Source: Hyalella azteca
Taxonomy: Eukaryota > Arthropoda > Malacostraca > Amphipoda > Hyalellidae
Direction: 5' to 3'
DNA: 64,000 bases
Assembly (NCBI RefSeq): GCF_000764305.2
Contig: NW_025934536.1
Coordinates: forward strand, 496,001-560,000
In this document: in pieces, positions 12,001 through 24,000 of the stretch
Layout: the number at the start of each line of letters is the position of its first letter
How positions within the stretch are numbered: position 1 is the stretch's first letter
Program-made: the position numbers and the translations under genes
Notes under the pieces: generated by a model
Told to the model about the DNA's origin: nothing
The model's database searches: none
What the model saw: the letters and a program-made list of their open reading frames with translations, nothing else

Positions 12001-15000
12001 CACTTTTTTTCTATAAATGATGCCATTTTTTTACTAGCTAAATTAAACTTGAATTGAAACATGCAAAATACAGGTCTATACTCTAGCTTCACTCACCATA
12101 AATTGCTGGCTCCTGCCTCTCATAGTCTTTATGTAATTTCAAAAACTTTTTTTTGTGGGTCACATTTTTAATTTTTTAACCTATTAGATATGCAAACTTT
12201 TCAAATCTTTCTATTGTGTTATGTAGCCTCAGTATTAGGCCTTTAATGCCCATTGACAAAATTTTTCTATGTCAAATAGTTTTTGAGTTGTGGGGGTTTT
12301 TATTAAAAAAACGAAAAGTGGTCTAAGTTACCCCGCCGGTCTAAGTTACCCCATTTTACGGTATATGTTTGATTGAAGACCAGAGCGTACTTTACGATCT
12401 CCAAGCACCGACAATAAATTTCGTTCGGCTAATTGAAAAAAAAAACAATAAGAAAATTTTTAATATATATGGATTGTATATGTGTATAAATTATCTGATG
12501 CATATCTGTACTTGACGAAATTTTTGACGAAAGGCAAAAATTAAGTTGAACAATGTTCACTTTAGGTAATTTGAATTTGATTGTTTCTCTCATAAATTAT
12601 CTGATACATAAATATTTTTATGAATAGATATTTATATTTTTATTAATAAATATATTCATGAAAATTTTTCACAAAAGACGAAAATTATATTGAACAATTT
12701 TCCCTTTAAGTAACCTGCATTTGATTGTTTCTCTCATGGTCGTTACTTTATCAGCTATCAAACTCCCGGAACGATCGTGTTCACTTGGGACCCCCCAACG
12801 CCCGGTGAACGTAACGGTGCCATCATAAGGTACGACATTCAGTTCAAGAAAGACGTCTCCTTGAACAACGACTACAATTACGTTGGCAACACCACGCAAA
12901 ATAAGAAAGTCTTCGATGGGCTTGACGAAAACATGCGATATGCCTTCAAGGTTCGTGATTTGCCTTCAACTGCAAAAATGCAATGCTATATGCCTTCAAG
13001 GTTCGTGACTGGATGTGTGATTTGCTAACCGTTGCTATTCGGATTAATTGGTGTTCTTTTGTATTTTAAAAATGCAGTTTTATCATTTTTGTCTTTTGCC
13101 TGATTTTATTTCTCGTTAATTTTGCTTTATTTCAATACTGATGACGCAATATGAAACGATTGTGCATTAACTCTTCGAGATTTAAACCTTAATGTCTATT
13201 GTCCCTGTCATTCTTCTCTGTTAATAATATATACAATATATACAATGATATATAAAAAAATTGTTAACGTTTGCGTTTTCCTTGTCCAGGTGCGAGCGAG
13301 CACGAACAAAGGGCCCGGCCCGTACAGCCAAGACCTGGTGTTCACGACGCAGCAAGACCTGGTGAGAGCGCCCGTCAACCTGCAGGGGATGGCCACCTCT
13401 GAGTCCAGCATCGAGATCTGGTGGGAGCCTGTGCCTTCCCATGGCAAACTCATCGGCTACAAGGTGAGGGAAACTTGTATGGTATATCATTCATAACAGG
13501 TGATTCATATCGACTCCTTTATTCATATCATGTGATTTATTTCGAGTACCCTTAATATAAATCTAAAGTTTAGTGACTGAATACTTTGTTTCTTGAATGG
13601 GGTCCTAAATTCGTTACTTTGGTTTGAATATTCTTTGCCTAGATCAAGCATGAATTGGGAGTTCATTATCTTAGTATGAATATACATTGCGTGGTTCAGA
13701 CACAAATCGCCGGTTTATTATTTCCGTTTTTGTGTACACTGCGTTATACCTACTCGAATCGAATGTTCGTTGATTAAATATAAACAGGAAAGAACCTCAT
13801 CATTTGTGAGTCTATAAATTCCTTGCCCACGATTCTATCCTTTGATCATTTCCTCGTTTCTGGTAACAGAGTGAGTTGTTAGAGTGCATTATTAGTAGAA
13901 CCCATGGGTATTAGTAGAACACGGGTGGTCCAGAGGTTAAAGTTCAGAGTACCAGGATTGGCGCAGAGAGGCGCGGGTTTGATCCCAGCTCTGTGCGCCA
14001 GTTTCTGGTCAGAATCGGCGAGGAGGCCGGGCGGTTAAGCAAAAATAATTTGAAGCAGTAAGTTACGTGTTCAAGCCCGCAACATGCAGTGGATGTTCTG
14101 CGATGTTAAGAATCGGAGACAGACCTACGGAGTAATAAACGCTGAAATTGCTATATTATTAGCGCATTTTCTCATTTATGGAAAAAATGCACTATTGTGC
14201 TCACCATGTCCATCTGTCTGTCTGTCCGTCTGTCTGTCTGTCCGTCCGTGACCTCAAGTTTTCGTCGACGAGAAAATGCGCTCTCTGTCACTCACTGCAG
14301 TGAGTACTGAGTTATATTATTAATATTATTATTATTGGGCAGGTTTTCTACTCGATGTCCCCGACGCCCGACATGGAGGAGTGGCAGCAGCTACAAACGG
14401 CCGTCACGCACTCCGCCGAGCTGCCCAACCTCGAGCAGCACGCCGAGTACGGCATTAAAGTCGCCGCCCGCACCAACCAGGTGCCTATGTTTTATATAAA
14501 ACAACGGCTATGTTTTATATGATTGCCACTATATAAAAAACGTCATATATGTTTTATGTGATGTGGGCAAATATTTGAAAAGTTATTAATGTTTGTTGAC
14601 ATTAGTTTGCATTAAAGTCGCCGCCCGCACCAACCAGGTGCCTATGTTTTTAGCGCATTTTCTCATTCATGAAAAAAATGCACTATTGTGCTCGCCATAT
14701 CTGTCTGTCTGTCCGTCTGTCTGTCCGTCCATCTCTCTGTCCGTCCGTGACTTCACGTTTTCGTCGACGAGAAAATGCGCTCTCTGTCACTCACTGCAGT
14801 GAGTACTGAGAAATATTTTTTTTTATAAAACAACGGCTATGTTTTATATGATTGCCACCATGTAAAACATCGTATATGTTTTATATGATGTGGGCAAATA
14901 TTTGAAAAATTATTAATGTTTGTTGACATTAGTTTAGGTGGCATGAAGTTAGTTGGTATTTTCTGTTTGTATCATGTTAAAAAACTTCATTTCTGTTTTT

Positions 15001-18000
15001 TTTCAAATTAGTTGAGCTGGCTGAAGTTAATGTGACCTTTCGCTGAAAAAGTTCATTGCTGTTTGTTAAAATTCTGTTAGCTGGCTAGAAGTTAATGTGG
15101 TCTCACTTTGAAAAATTTATGGCTGCTTGTTGAAATAAATTTAGCTTTCATGTTGAAATCGTTGTGGCGCTTAGCTTTTTTGGTCGCTTTAGGCATATTG
15201 TATATGTTGATTGGGTTGTATTCGTATATGTTGATGGGGTTGTATTCGTATATGTTGATGGGGTTGTATTCGTATATGTTGATGGGTTGTGATGCTACGC
15301 GAGCGATAATTCTGGCAAACGCAGCAGCCTCGCATATACCATTCCTAGTGAGGCATTCATATTTATTGAGTTATTCATATAACATAATATAGCATTGCCT
15401 CAAATTCATTGAGGCAATCGTAAAGCGCCTGAGACACTGTTGGTGCCTGAGTGTAAGATGTATTTCCCTTCTGCTTCAGCGGCCATCAAGAAACAGCAAA
15501 TTATTGCATGCAATGTGTACTAAATTACCGCATTATGTATTAATTTGGTGCAATAAGTATCATGATATATATGTACTAAGTTCCTGTAATATGTGGTAAA
15601 TTACATTAATATCTACTAAGTTACTGAAATATGTACTAAGTTACCGTAATATGTACTAGTAAATAACTGCATTACGTAAAAATATAAAAATTTGGTGCAA
15701 TATGTATGATGATATATATGTAGTACATTACTGTAATATGTCCTAAGTTACTGCAATATTTACTAAATTACTGTAATATGCACCAAGTTACTGCAATATG
15801 TACTAAGTTACTGTAATTTGTACCAAGTTACTGCAATATGTACTAAGTTACTGTAATTTGTACCAAGTTACTGTAATTTGTACCAAGTTACTGTAATTTG
15901 TACCAAGTTACTGCAATATGTACTAAGTTACTGTAATTTGTACCAAGTTACTGCAATATGTACTAAGTTACTGTAATTTGTACCAAGTTACTGCAATATG
16001 TACTAAGTTACTGTAATTTGTACCAAGTTACTGCAATATGTACTAAGTTACTGTAATTTGTANATAAGGTATTGAACCCCTCCTCCTCCATCAGGCTTAA
16101 CCCCCTCCTCCATCAGGCTTAACCCCCAGCAATACAAGGTACTAAACCCTCCTCCCCCATCAGGCTTAACCCCCAGCAGTACGAGGTACTGAACCCCTCC
16201 CCCATCAGGCTTAACCCCCAGCAATACAAAGTACTAAACCCCTCCTACATCAGGCTTAACCCCCAACAATACAAGGTACTAAACCCCCTCCTCCCCCATC
16301 AGGCTTAACCCCCAGCAGTACAAGTTACTGAACCCCTCCCCCATCAGGCTTAACCCCCAGCAGTACAAGATACTGAACCCCTCCTCCCCCATCAGGCTTA
16401 ACCCCCAGTAGTACAAGGTATTTAACCCCTCCCCCATCAGGTTTTTTTATCGAGGTTAGAAAAAATAATATTTTCTCATCCAGATGATCGAATATGTATA
16501 TTTTTTTCGTTTAATTTCAGAATGACAATATTGATGTAATACTTAAAACTTCCTGGTGGTTTTAAAAAGTTAATGTTTTTTTCTGTCATTGGAGATTCTA
16601 GATTATTAGACCATTCATTGGCAGCCTCCACGCGCTTTTCCAGGCCACTTATATGTTCGGCTTCTAAGATCTTATAATGTTTAGATTGTTGGAACAAAGA
16701 TTATCTTTTCTGCATGTGACGTTTTTTTCCAGGTCTCTTATATCTTCGGCTTCTAAGATTTTATAATATTTATATTGTTACAATAAAGATTATCTTTTCT
16801 GCAGGTTACTTACTCGGCTTACAAAGAATTCGTAGACGCTCGAGGCGTGACGCAAGTGCACGAGTTCAAAGCACAACCAAAAGTTGTAGGATCGCGTCAG
16901 TACAGCTACGTCATCGAAGATCTTCGTCCCTTTACAACCTACACCGTCAACGTGACGGCCGTACCGAGCACTGACGACTACAGACCTCCTGCCAGGATAA
17001 CTGTCACTACTCAGATGGCTGGTAAGTTGCTTAAGAGGCGACGTGATAAAATCTTTTGATGCTTAATTGAAGTGAAGCCTAGTTCTGGTGATACTTGTTT
17101 GCGGCCAATTATTATTTAATGACCCTGCCGCCCAATTATTTTTAACTATCATCACTGACTCGTAAGTGTTCGAAGTAAAATAAAACACCAGAGTAATTAA
17201 GATTTCATTTTTTCCACTAATTCAGTTTTTGATATGTATTCGCTAAGATTCAAACTTGGGAGATTTAGCTACTAATTTCAGAAGCTCCTGCCGTTAGCTA
17301 ATTTTATTTGAGATTGATTGAGCTTGTTGAATGCCCCTATTCTTTTTTGGTGCAACTTGAATTCGATGTGTGGAAATTTAGCAATACGTGTTTTAATTTT
17401 TTTGAACTCGAGGTTATAGAACGGAAAATGAATCTTTCTGAACATTTATTGAGCAGTTTGCCTCATATTTTCTTTCTGACAATCTCTTCGCTATTCGTAT
17501 ATATTCTTGTGTCTAACTCGTTCTTTTATTTACAGCTCCGCAACCCATGGTGAAGCCTGACTTCTACGGCGTGAAGGGTCCCCACGAGATCGCCATGATC
17601 TTGCCCCAGGCCTCTGAAGAGTACGGCCCCATCGCCCACTACTACCTCGTCGTGGTACCTGAAGAACCCTCCACGCCAACCTCGAAGTTCACATTCAAGC
17701 AGCCTGATCAGTACATGACAGACGATGTGAGCTGTGCTAATGTATTTTGTTGCTGTCAAGTTCACATTCAAGCAGCCTGATCAGTACATGACAGACGATG
17801 TGAGATGTGCTAATGTATTTTGTTGCTGTCAAGTTCACATTCAAGCAGCCTGATCAGTACATGACAGACGATGTGAGATGTGCTAATGTATTTTGTTCCT
17901 TTCAATCAGAAACAGTACCTATCGCTAATTTTGTTTCACGAATATTTTGGTATGTTATTTCACGAGGATTGCCAATAACTTCAATCAAATGAAATTTTTT

Positions 18001-21000
18001 ACGTTACAAATTAAAATTTGGTTCTACCATTTGAACTTATTAAATTATATTATTTTGTTTTCTTCTCTTTGTTCATAGAAAATTTTAGTTGTGTTCTCAG
18101 GCTGCCTGGAATAATTGATTGTTTTTCATTTCTCTACCCACGATCTTGACCTGACACATTAAAATGTTCATGACGCTTGCTATGTGTGAGTTTCATGATA
18201 CACAAAATCTGTTATTTTCTAGCTAATGGCCACGCCCTTGACCTTAGAAATAAAAATCTTATGTTTTCCAGCTGATGACACCTTGACATGACAAATAAAA
18301 ATGTTCATGTTTTCCAGCTGATGGCGAACAAGGCAGGCAATAAGGAAGCCTTGGCAGAAGGCCCGTACATCGCGGCCAAGTTCATGCATCGCAGCATCCC
18401 TTACTCCTTCAGCCTCGGCGACGGCAGGATTAAGGGGGGATTCAAGAACAGACCGCTGCAGAAAGATAAAAAGTCAGATTTTATCGGGTTTGATAGAAGA
18501 ATTAATACGGTTGATGCCAGACTATATGAATTTGATGCTGGAATATATACGGTTAATAGCAGATTATATACGGTTGATAGAAGAATATATACGGTTGATG
18601 TGAGACTATATATGGTTGATGCGGGAATATATACGGTTGGTTGAAGAATATATCGGCTTACGTAATAGCAGAATATATACGGTTGATAGTAGAATATATA
18701 TGGTTGATGCTAGAATATATACGGCTGATAGAAGAATATATAGGGCTTATAGAAGAATACTCCAAATAGAATGTAGAAAATAAATACCTACACAGCTTAT
18801 TCGGATGACGAAAATTTCGTTTGTTATTAATATAATGTTTTAATGATGTACCATTTCGCAGATACAAGATATTCGTTCGGGCTGTGGTCGACACTCCAGG
18901 ACGTGTGAGTGTTTTTGTGCTTTCAAGTGCTATGTAGTTTATCTCGACCATAGCTTAACAAGGAAGTGACAGTCTTGAAGAATTATTACAGAGTTTTCTA
19001 TTGTATACAGAATCTTCCTTCATATTTATGAAAATATTCTCATGTTTCTTGTTCGCGTTACTTGGCATTTCAAGTAACTTTTCCTCTATTCGTAGGTATT
19101 ACTTCTTTTATTATTTTTTTCGATCTATATCATATTTCGTAATTCACAACAATGTTTTTTTTTTGGAAATTTCCGGTTTACTCGTGATTTATCAGTATTA
19201 TAATAATATTTATTAATATAATAAACAATGGTTTCTACTCCGCCATTTCCATGATTTTCATTCGGGCTTGATTTTTGCAGCACCTGTACACGTCCTCGCC
19301 GTTTTCGACGCTCATTTCACTGGACATGAGACCTGCCCCGACCGGAGACCTGCCGTCTCGGCCCAACCCCTTCCAGCCGAACCACTCGAGCGACCTGTCG
19401 GTGCCGCGGTCGCCCTCACACCCTCAGACCCTGATGATAGTGGGACCCCTCATAGGGGCGGTCGTGCTCGTCGTCATCTGCCTCTTCTGCTTCCTTTTCG
19501 TCTGGAAGTAAGTTTTGTTTTTAACTAAATTTAATGAATTTAATTTTAATCGTCATCTGCCTCTTCTGCTTCCTCTTCGTGTAGAAGTGAGTTTTGTTTT
19601 TAACTAAATTTAATGAATTTAATTTTAATCGTCATCTGCCTCTTTTGCTTGCTCTTCGTCTGGAAGTAAGTTTCTTCGTCGCGAGTGTTTATCTTTGAAT
19701 TTTGAATCTCGAAATTTGCTTTATCTAAGTTTAATGAATTTAATTTTGATACGTGTTTAATGTTGAATTTTGAATCCCTGAATTAGCTTTAACTAAATTT
19801 AATGAATTTTATTTAAGTACACATGCATTTTATAAATTGACTTTCTATATTTGAATTTTGAATCACTGTACACTCTCATTTAAGAACAAAAATTATATAA
19901 TATTGCAAGGAATCTTTCAACGTAGTTCTGTATAAAATTTCCACTAGCAAATTTTCTAATAGCTTCTATGGTTCTGCCTTCACTTTTTCTCAGTCGAGTC
20001 TACGTAGAATAATTATCTTTCTGTGGTAAATTTGAGATCTATGTCCATTGCTTGATTATATTGACATTGACGATTTGACTGAGTTATCCATCTTAGAGAC
20101 TGTGAACCTTTCCACTGCAGGACCACAAGGTTGACACATTCTAACCTGTTGAAGTATTCAAATGAGTCAGCTGCAAAATCCTTCTCATGAATCAATATTT
20201 TGATGTGTGAAAAACATTCTCGTAGTGTGACCAATTAATAACCGATCATTAAACTCGATTTAACCTTAACAAATAATCAAGAAAATAATTATTTAGAAGC
20301 GGTTCTACCAGTTCATTTTTTAATGATCGTATGTGCAAAATTCACATAAACTTGCGTTCTATATAGAACATTTTTCCATCCATACTACAGAGACAACAAA
20401 CAGTGGGGAAAAACTTGTGATTCTGGCAATTACTTCAGAATTGAAAATCAAAGCAGCTTCTGCGTTATTTCACTAAAAGTGGCCTTTTAAATTAAAAGGG
20501 GTCGTTGTCTTAAAAAACCTGTGCGTTATTTCACTAGAAGTGGTCTTTTAAAGTGATTGCTGTCTTAAGAAACCTGTTATTTTTTATCCACTTTTCACCA
20601 AAGGAGCCTTTTTATTGTGGCTGCAGGCTTAAAAATATAACTCAGTACTCACTGCAGTGTGTGACAGAGAGCGCATTTTCTCGTCGACGAAAACGTGAAG
20701 TCACGGACAGACAGACAGACGGACATGGCGAGCACAATAATGCATTTTTTCATAAATGAGAAAATGCGCTAAAAACTGTTATTTTTTGTCCACCAGACGA
20801 CGTCGTCAGCCGAAAATTCCCGACCAAAGCCAAGTGACCAAACCTCTTATGGCGGACCTCGGTGGCATGGGCGGCGTGGGTGCTAGTGTGGTGGCTGGAA
20901 GTGGTCCAGCCTCAGCCCACGGCACACTTAACAGCGTTAAAGGCGTCAGTCTGGGCAGCAGTGGCAATGGTTTAATGATGAACGGACCTTCTGACCCCGT

Positions 21001-24000
21001 CGAGTTACGACGTCTCAACTTCCAGACGCCAGGCATGATGAGTCATCCCCCGGTGCCCGTCCAGCAGCTCGCTGACCACATCGAGGCTCTTAAGGCCAAC
21101 GATAACCTCAAGTTCTCACAGGAGTACGAGGTGAGTACAGCAACGATGTTTACTTAATTTTAAGGACTTTGGTGATGTTGGTGGTGATTTTGTTGTTAAA
21201 GTTGTTGATGATGTCGTTGATGGTGTTGTTAGTGATGATGCTCTTAAGGCTAACGATAACCTCAAGTTCTCGCAGGAGTACGAGGTGAGTGCGCGACAAG
21301 GATGCTTAGTTAAGAGCCTTGGTCATGTTGGTGGTCATTTTGTTGATGATGTCGTTGATTGTGTTGTTAGTGATGATGCTGGTGATTTTTTTGTTACTGT
21401 TTGTAGTGATATTGATGATGTAGCTGTTTATGATGTTAGAGCGCGGTTAAATCAGGCCTTCTCGAAGGAGAGAATCACCGTTCGTATCGAAATTCGTGAG
21501 TGGGAACGTTAGTGATGACGTAAACCGTTACCGACGTTAGTGATGTCGGAACCGTTACAGACGTAGGGGATGCTGGACCTGGCAGTGACAGAAGTTATTG
21601 CATGGCGAAGTGTATAACGCGTACGTTGAGCTTGAATTCAGACAAAACATTTTCTAATCGCATCATTTTATTTGCAGTCGATCGACCCTGGGCAGCAGTT
21701 CACGTGGGACAACAGCAACTTGGATGTCAACAAACCCAAGAACAGGTGAGTTATTTGTATTCTTTTATGTGAATTCTAAATCTGATTTCAGTTTGACATT
21801 ATTTAAAATTATCTCTTTTATTAAAAATAACTGCAAGAATAATTTCTATAGCTAAATAAAAGTATAAAAATAATTGATAGAGTTAAAAGGCAGATACAAG
21901 TTAACAACTATCGATATATGAAGGGAAAATTTTATCCAGGATAACGTGAAAGAGTGCGTGCTTTCGAAACCTGGTGAGCATAAATAAATAACTATTTAAA
22001 ACACGAATGCTACAATTGTAACATTCCATAATGCAGCAAATTAAGTACGACCAGCTAACTCTGCCACATTATGTGGCTAATTCTGGCGTGTCGAAGTTTA
22101 TTCCTGATAAAAAGCTAAAGCCATACATAATAATATTAGGTCAGCCGGAACTGTGCAAAATTATTTGTACAGAATCAGTAGAGCTGGTCAGACTGTCAGC
22201 ATCAACGCAACTTATCGCTGAAGCTAACATCTTATCTTAGTTTACCCAGCTTCTCTTACAAACTTTTAGTTATCTTAGCATAATATTCATTTTTAGATAC
22301 AAGTAGGGGATTCAAATTAACTTAAATCACACAACCCAAAATAATTTTGTATTCTTAGCATCGCCGCACAAACGTAGCGCAGATAAATCAAATTCGGACA
22401 CCATAATTCATTCTTAAATTCTATTTACCTATATCAATTAACATCTAATATGATTTATTAAGGGCTATAACACACTGGAACCGTTACAAAGTCATTGTAA
22501 AAACAGTTAAAACACGATTTATTTATGTCAACAGGTACGCGAACGTGATAGCTTACGATCATTCACGCGTGACGCTGCAGCCCATCGACGGTATCGTCGG
22601 CAGCGACTACATCAACGCTAACTTCTGTGATGGATACAGGAAGCCTAACGCCTACATCGCTACTCAGGTCTGTACGATGCTCTACACTCTCATCAATAAC
22701 CTGGATTGAAGTTAATAAATCGGTATTAAAATAAATACTTTCGTACTGAAATCAATATATTCCTATTGAAATCAAAACATGTGCATTGAAATCAATACAT
22801 TTGTAATAAAATCAATTCATGCGTATTGTAATCAATGCATTCGTATTGGAATCAATATATTGGTATTGTAATCAATACATTTTTATAGAAATCTATACAT
22901 TTGTATAGAAATCAATACATGCGTATTGATTACAATACATGCGTATTAAAATCAGTACATCCGTATTGAAATACTGTTGATAAATTCAGATCTGTGCTAA
23001 AGCTTGAGTCTTCTCGATAAATTCTTTCATGGACATAATTTTAGTTAATGCAAGAATTGAAATTTTTCGAGAACGTCTATCTGTGAGCATTTTAATTTCT
23101 GCATAAATGTTCATTTATTCAGCAATAATGTTATAAGTCATGAAGCTACTTAAACATTAATTCTTTATTGGATCGCTTCTGATGATGGTTATTTTGAATT
23201 TTCTGTTCTTCCTTCTTGCTATCGTCGAATTTCTCTTTGTTTTTCATACGAGAAACTCAAATAAAATCTCACGTACTTGTCCTCACGAGAATTGAATTTT
23301 TCTATTTTCTGCATTGCAATTAAAAGAATTGCATAAAAGTGCAGTGCGTTCCTAGGGTCCTTTGCCGGAGACGTTCGGTGATATCTGTAGTTTAAAATTC
23401 TTAATTCAAAATTTGTTATTTCTTTCAAAACCACTGCTTTTGTAGAGGGACCTTTGCCGGAGACGTTCGCTGATTTCTGAAGTTTGAAATTTTTTTTTTC
23501 AAACGGAAATATTTTTTTTATTTAAAATTTGGAATTTCTTTCAAAACTTCACTTCTTCTGTAGGGACCTTTACCGGAGACGTTCGGTGATTTCTGGAGGA
23601 TGTGTTGGGAGCAAGGCTCCACCACCCTCGTGATGATGACCAAACTAGAGGAGAGAACCCGCATCAAGTGTGACCAATATTGGCCCAGTCGCGTGTCCCA
23701 GACCGAGGCATACAACAGCATGCAGGTCACCCTCACCGACGTCCAGGAGCTGGCCACCTACACCGTCCGTACATTTCAGCTTCAGAAGGTGATTTTCTTG
23801 ATATTCTTACAGAAATTCATACTTGATAAATAGAGAAAATGCTATTCTTGCAGAAATTTATACTGGATACATAGAGAAAATAGGACAATACGCCATTTAA
23901 GCTCCAGAAGGTGATTTTCTTGCTATTCTTACAGAAATTTATAGTTGATAAATAGAGAAGATAGGACATTATGCCATTCCAGCTTCAGAAGGTGACTTTA

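Noticed and set aside
13918..13992. Functional tRNA gene
   Set aside because: A and B boxes are present but I cannot pair a proper acceptor stem and anticodon arm, and the sequence runs on into a SINE-like body.
20806..21036. 76-codon minus-strand frame over the juxtamembrane exon
   Set aside because: Shadow of the GC-rich Lar exon, whose + frame matches the LAR wedge.
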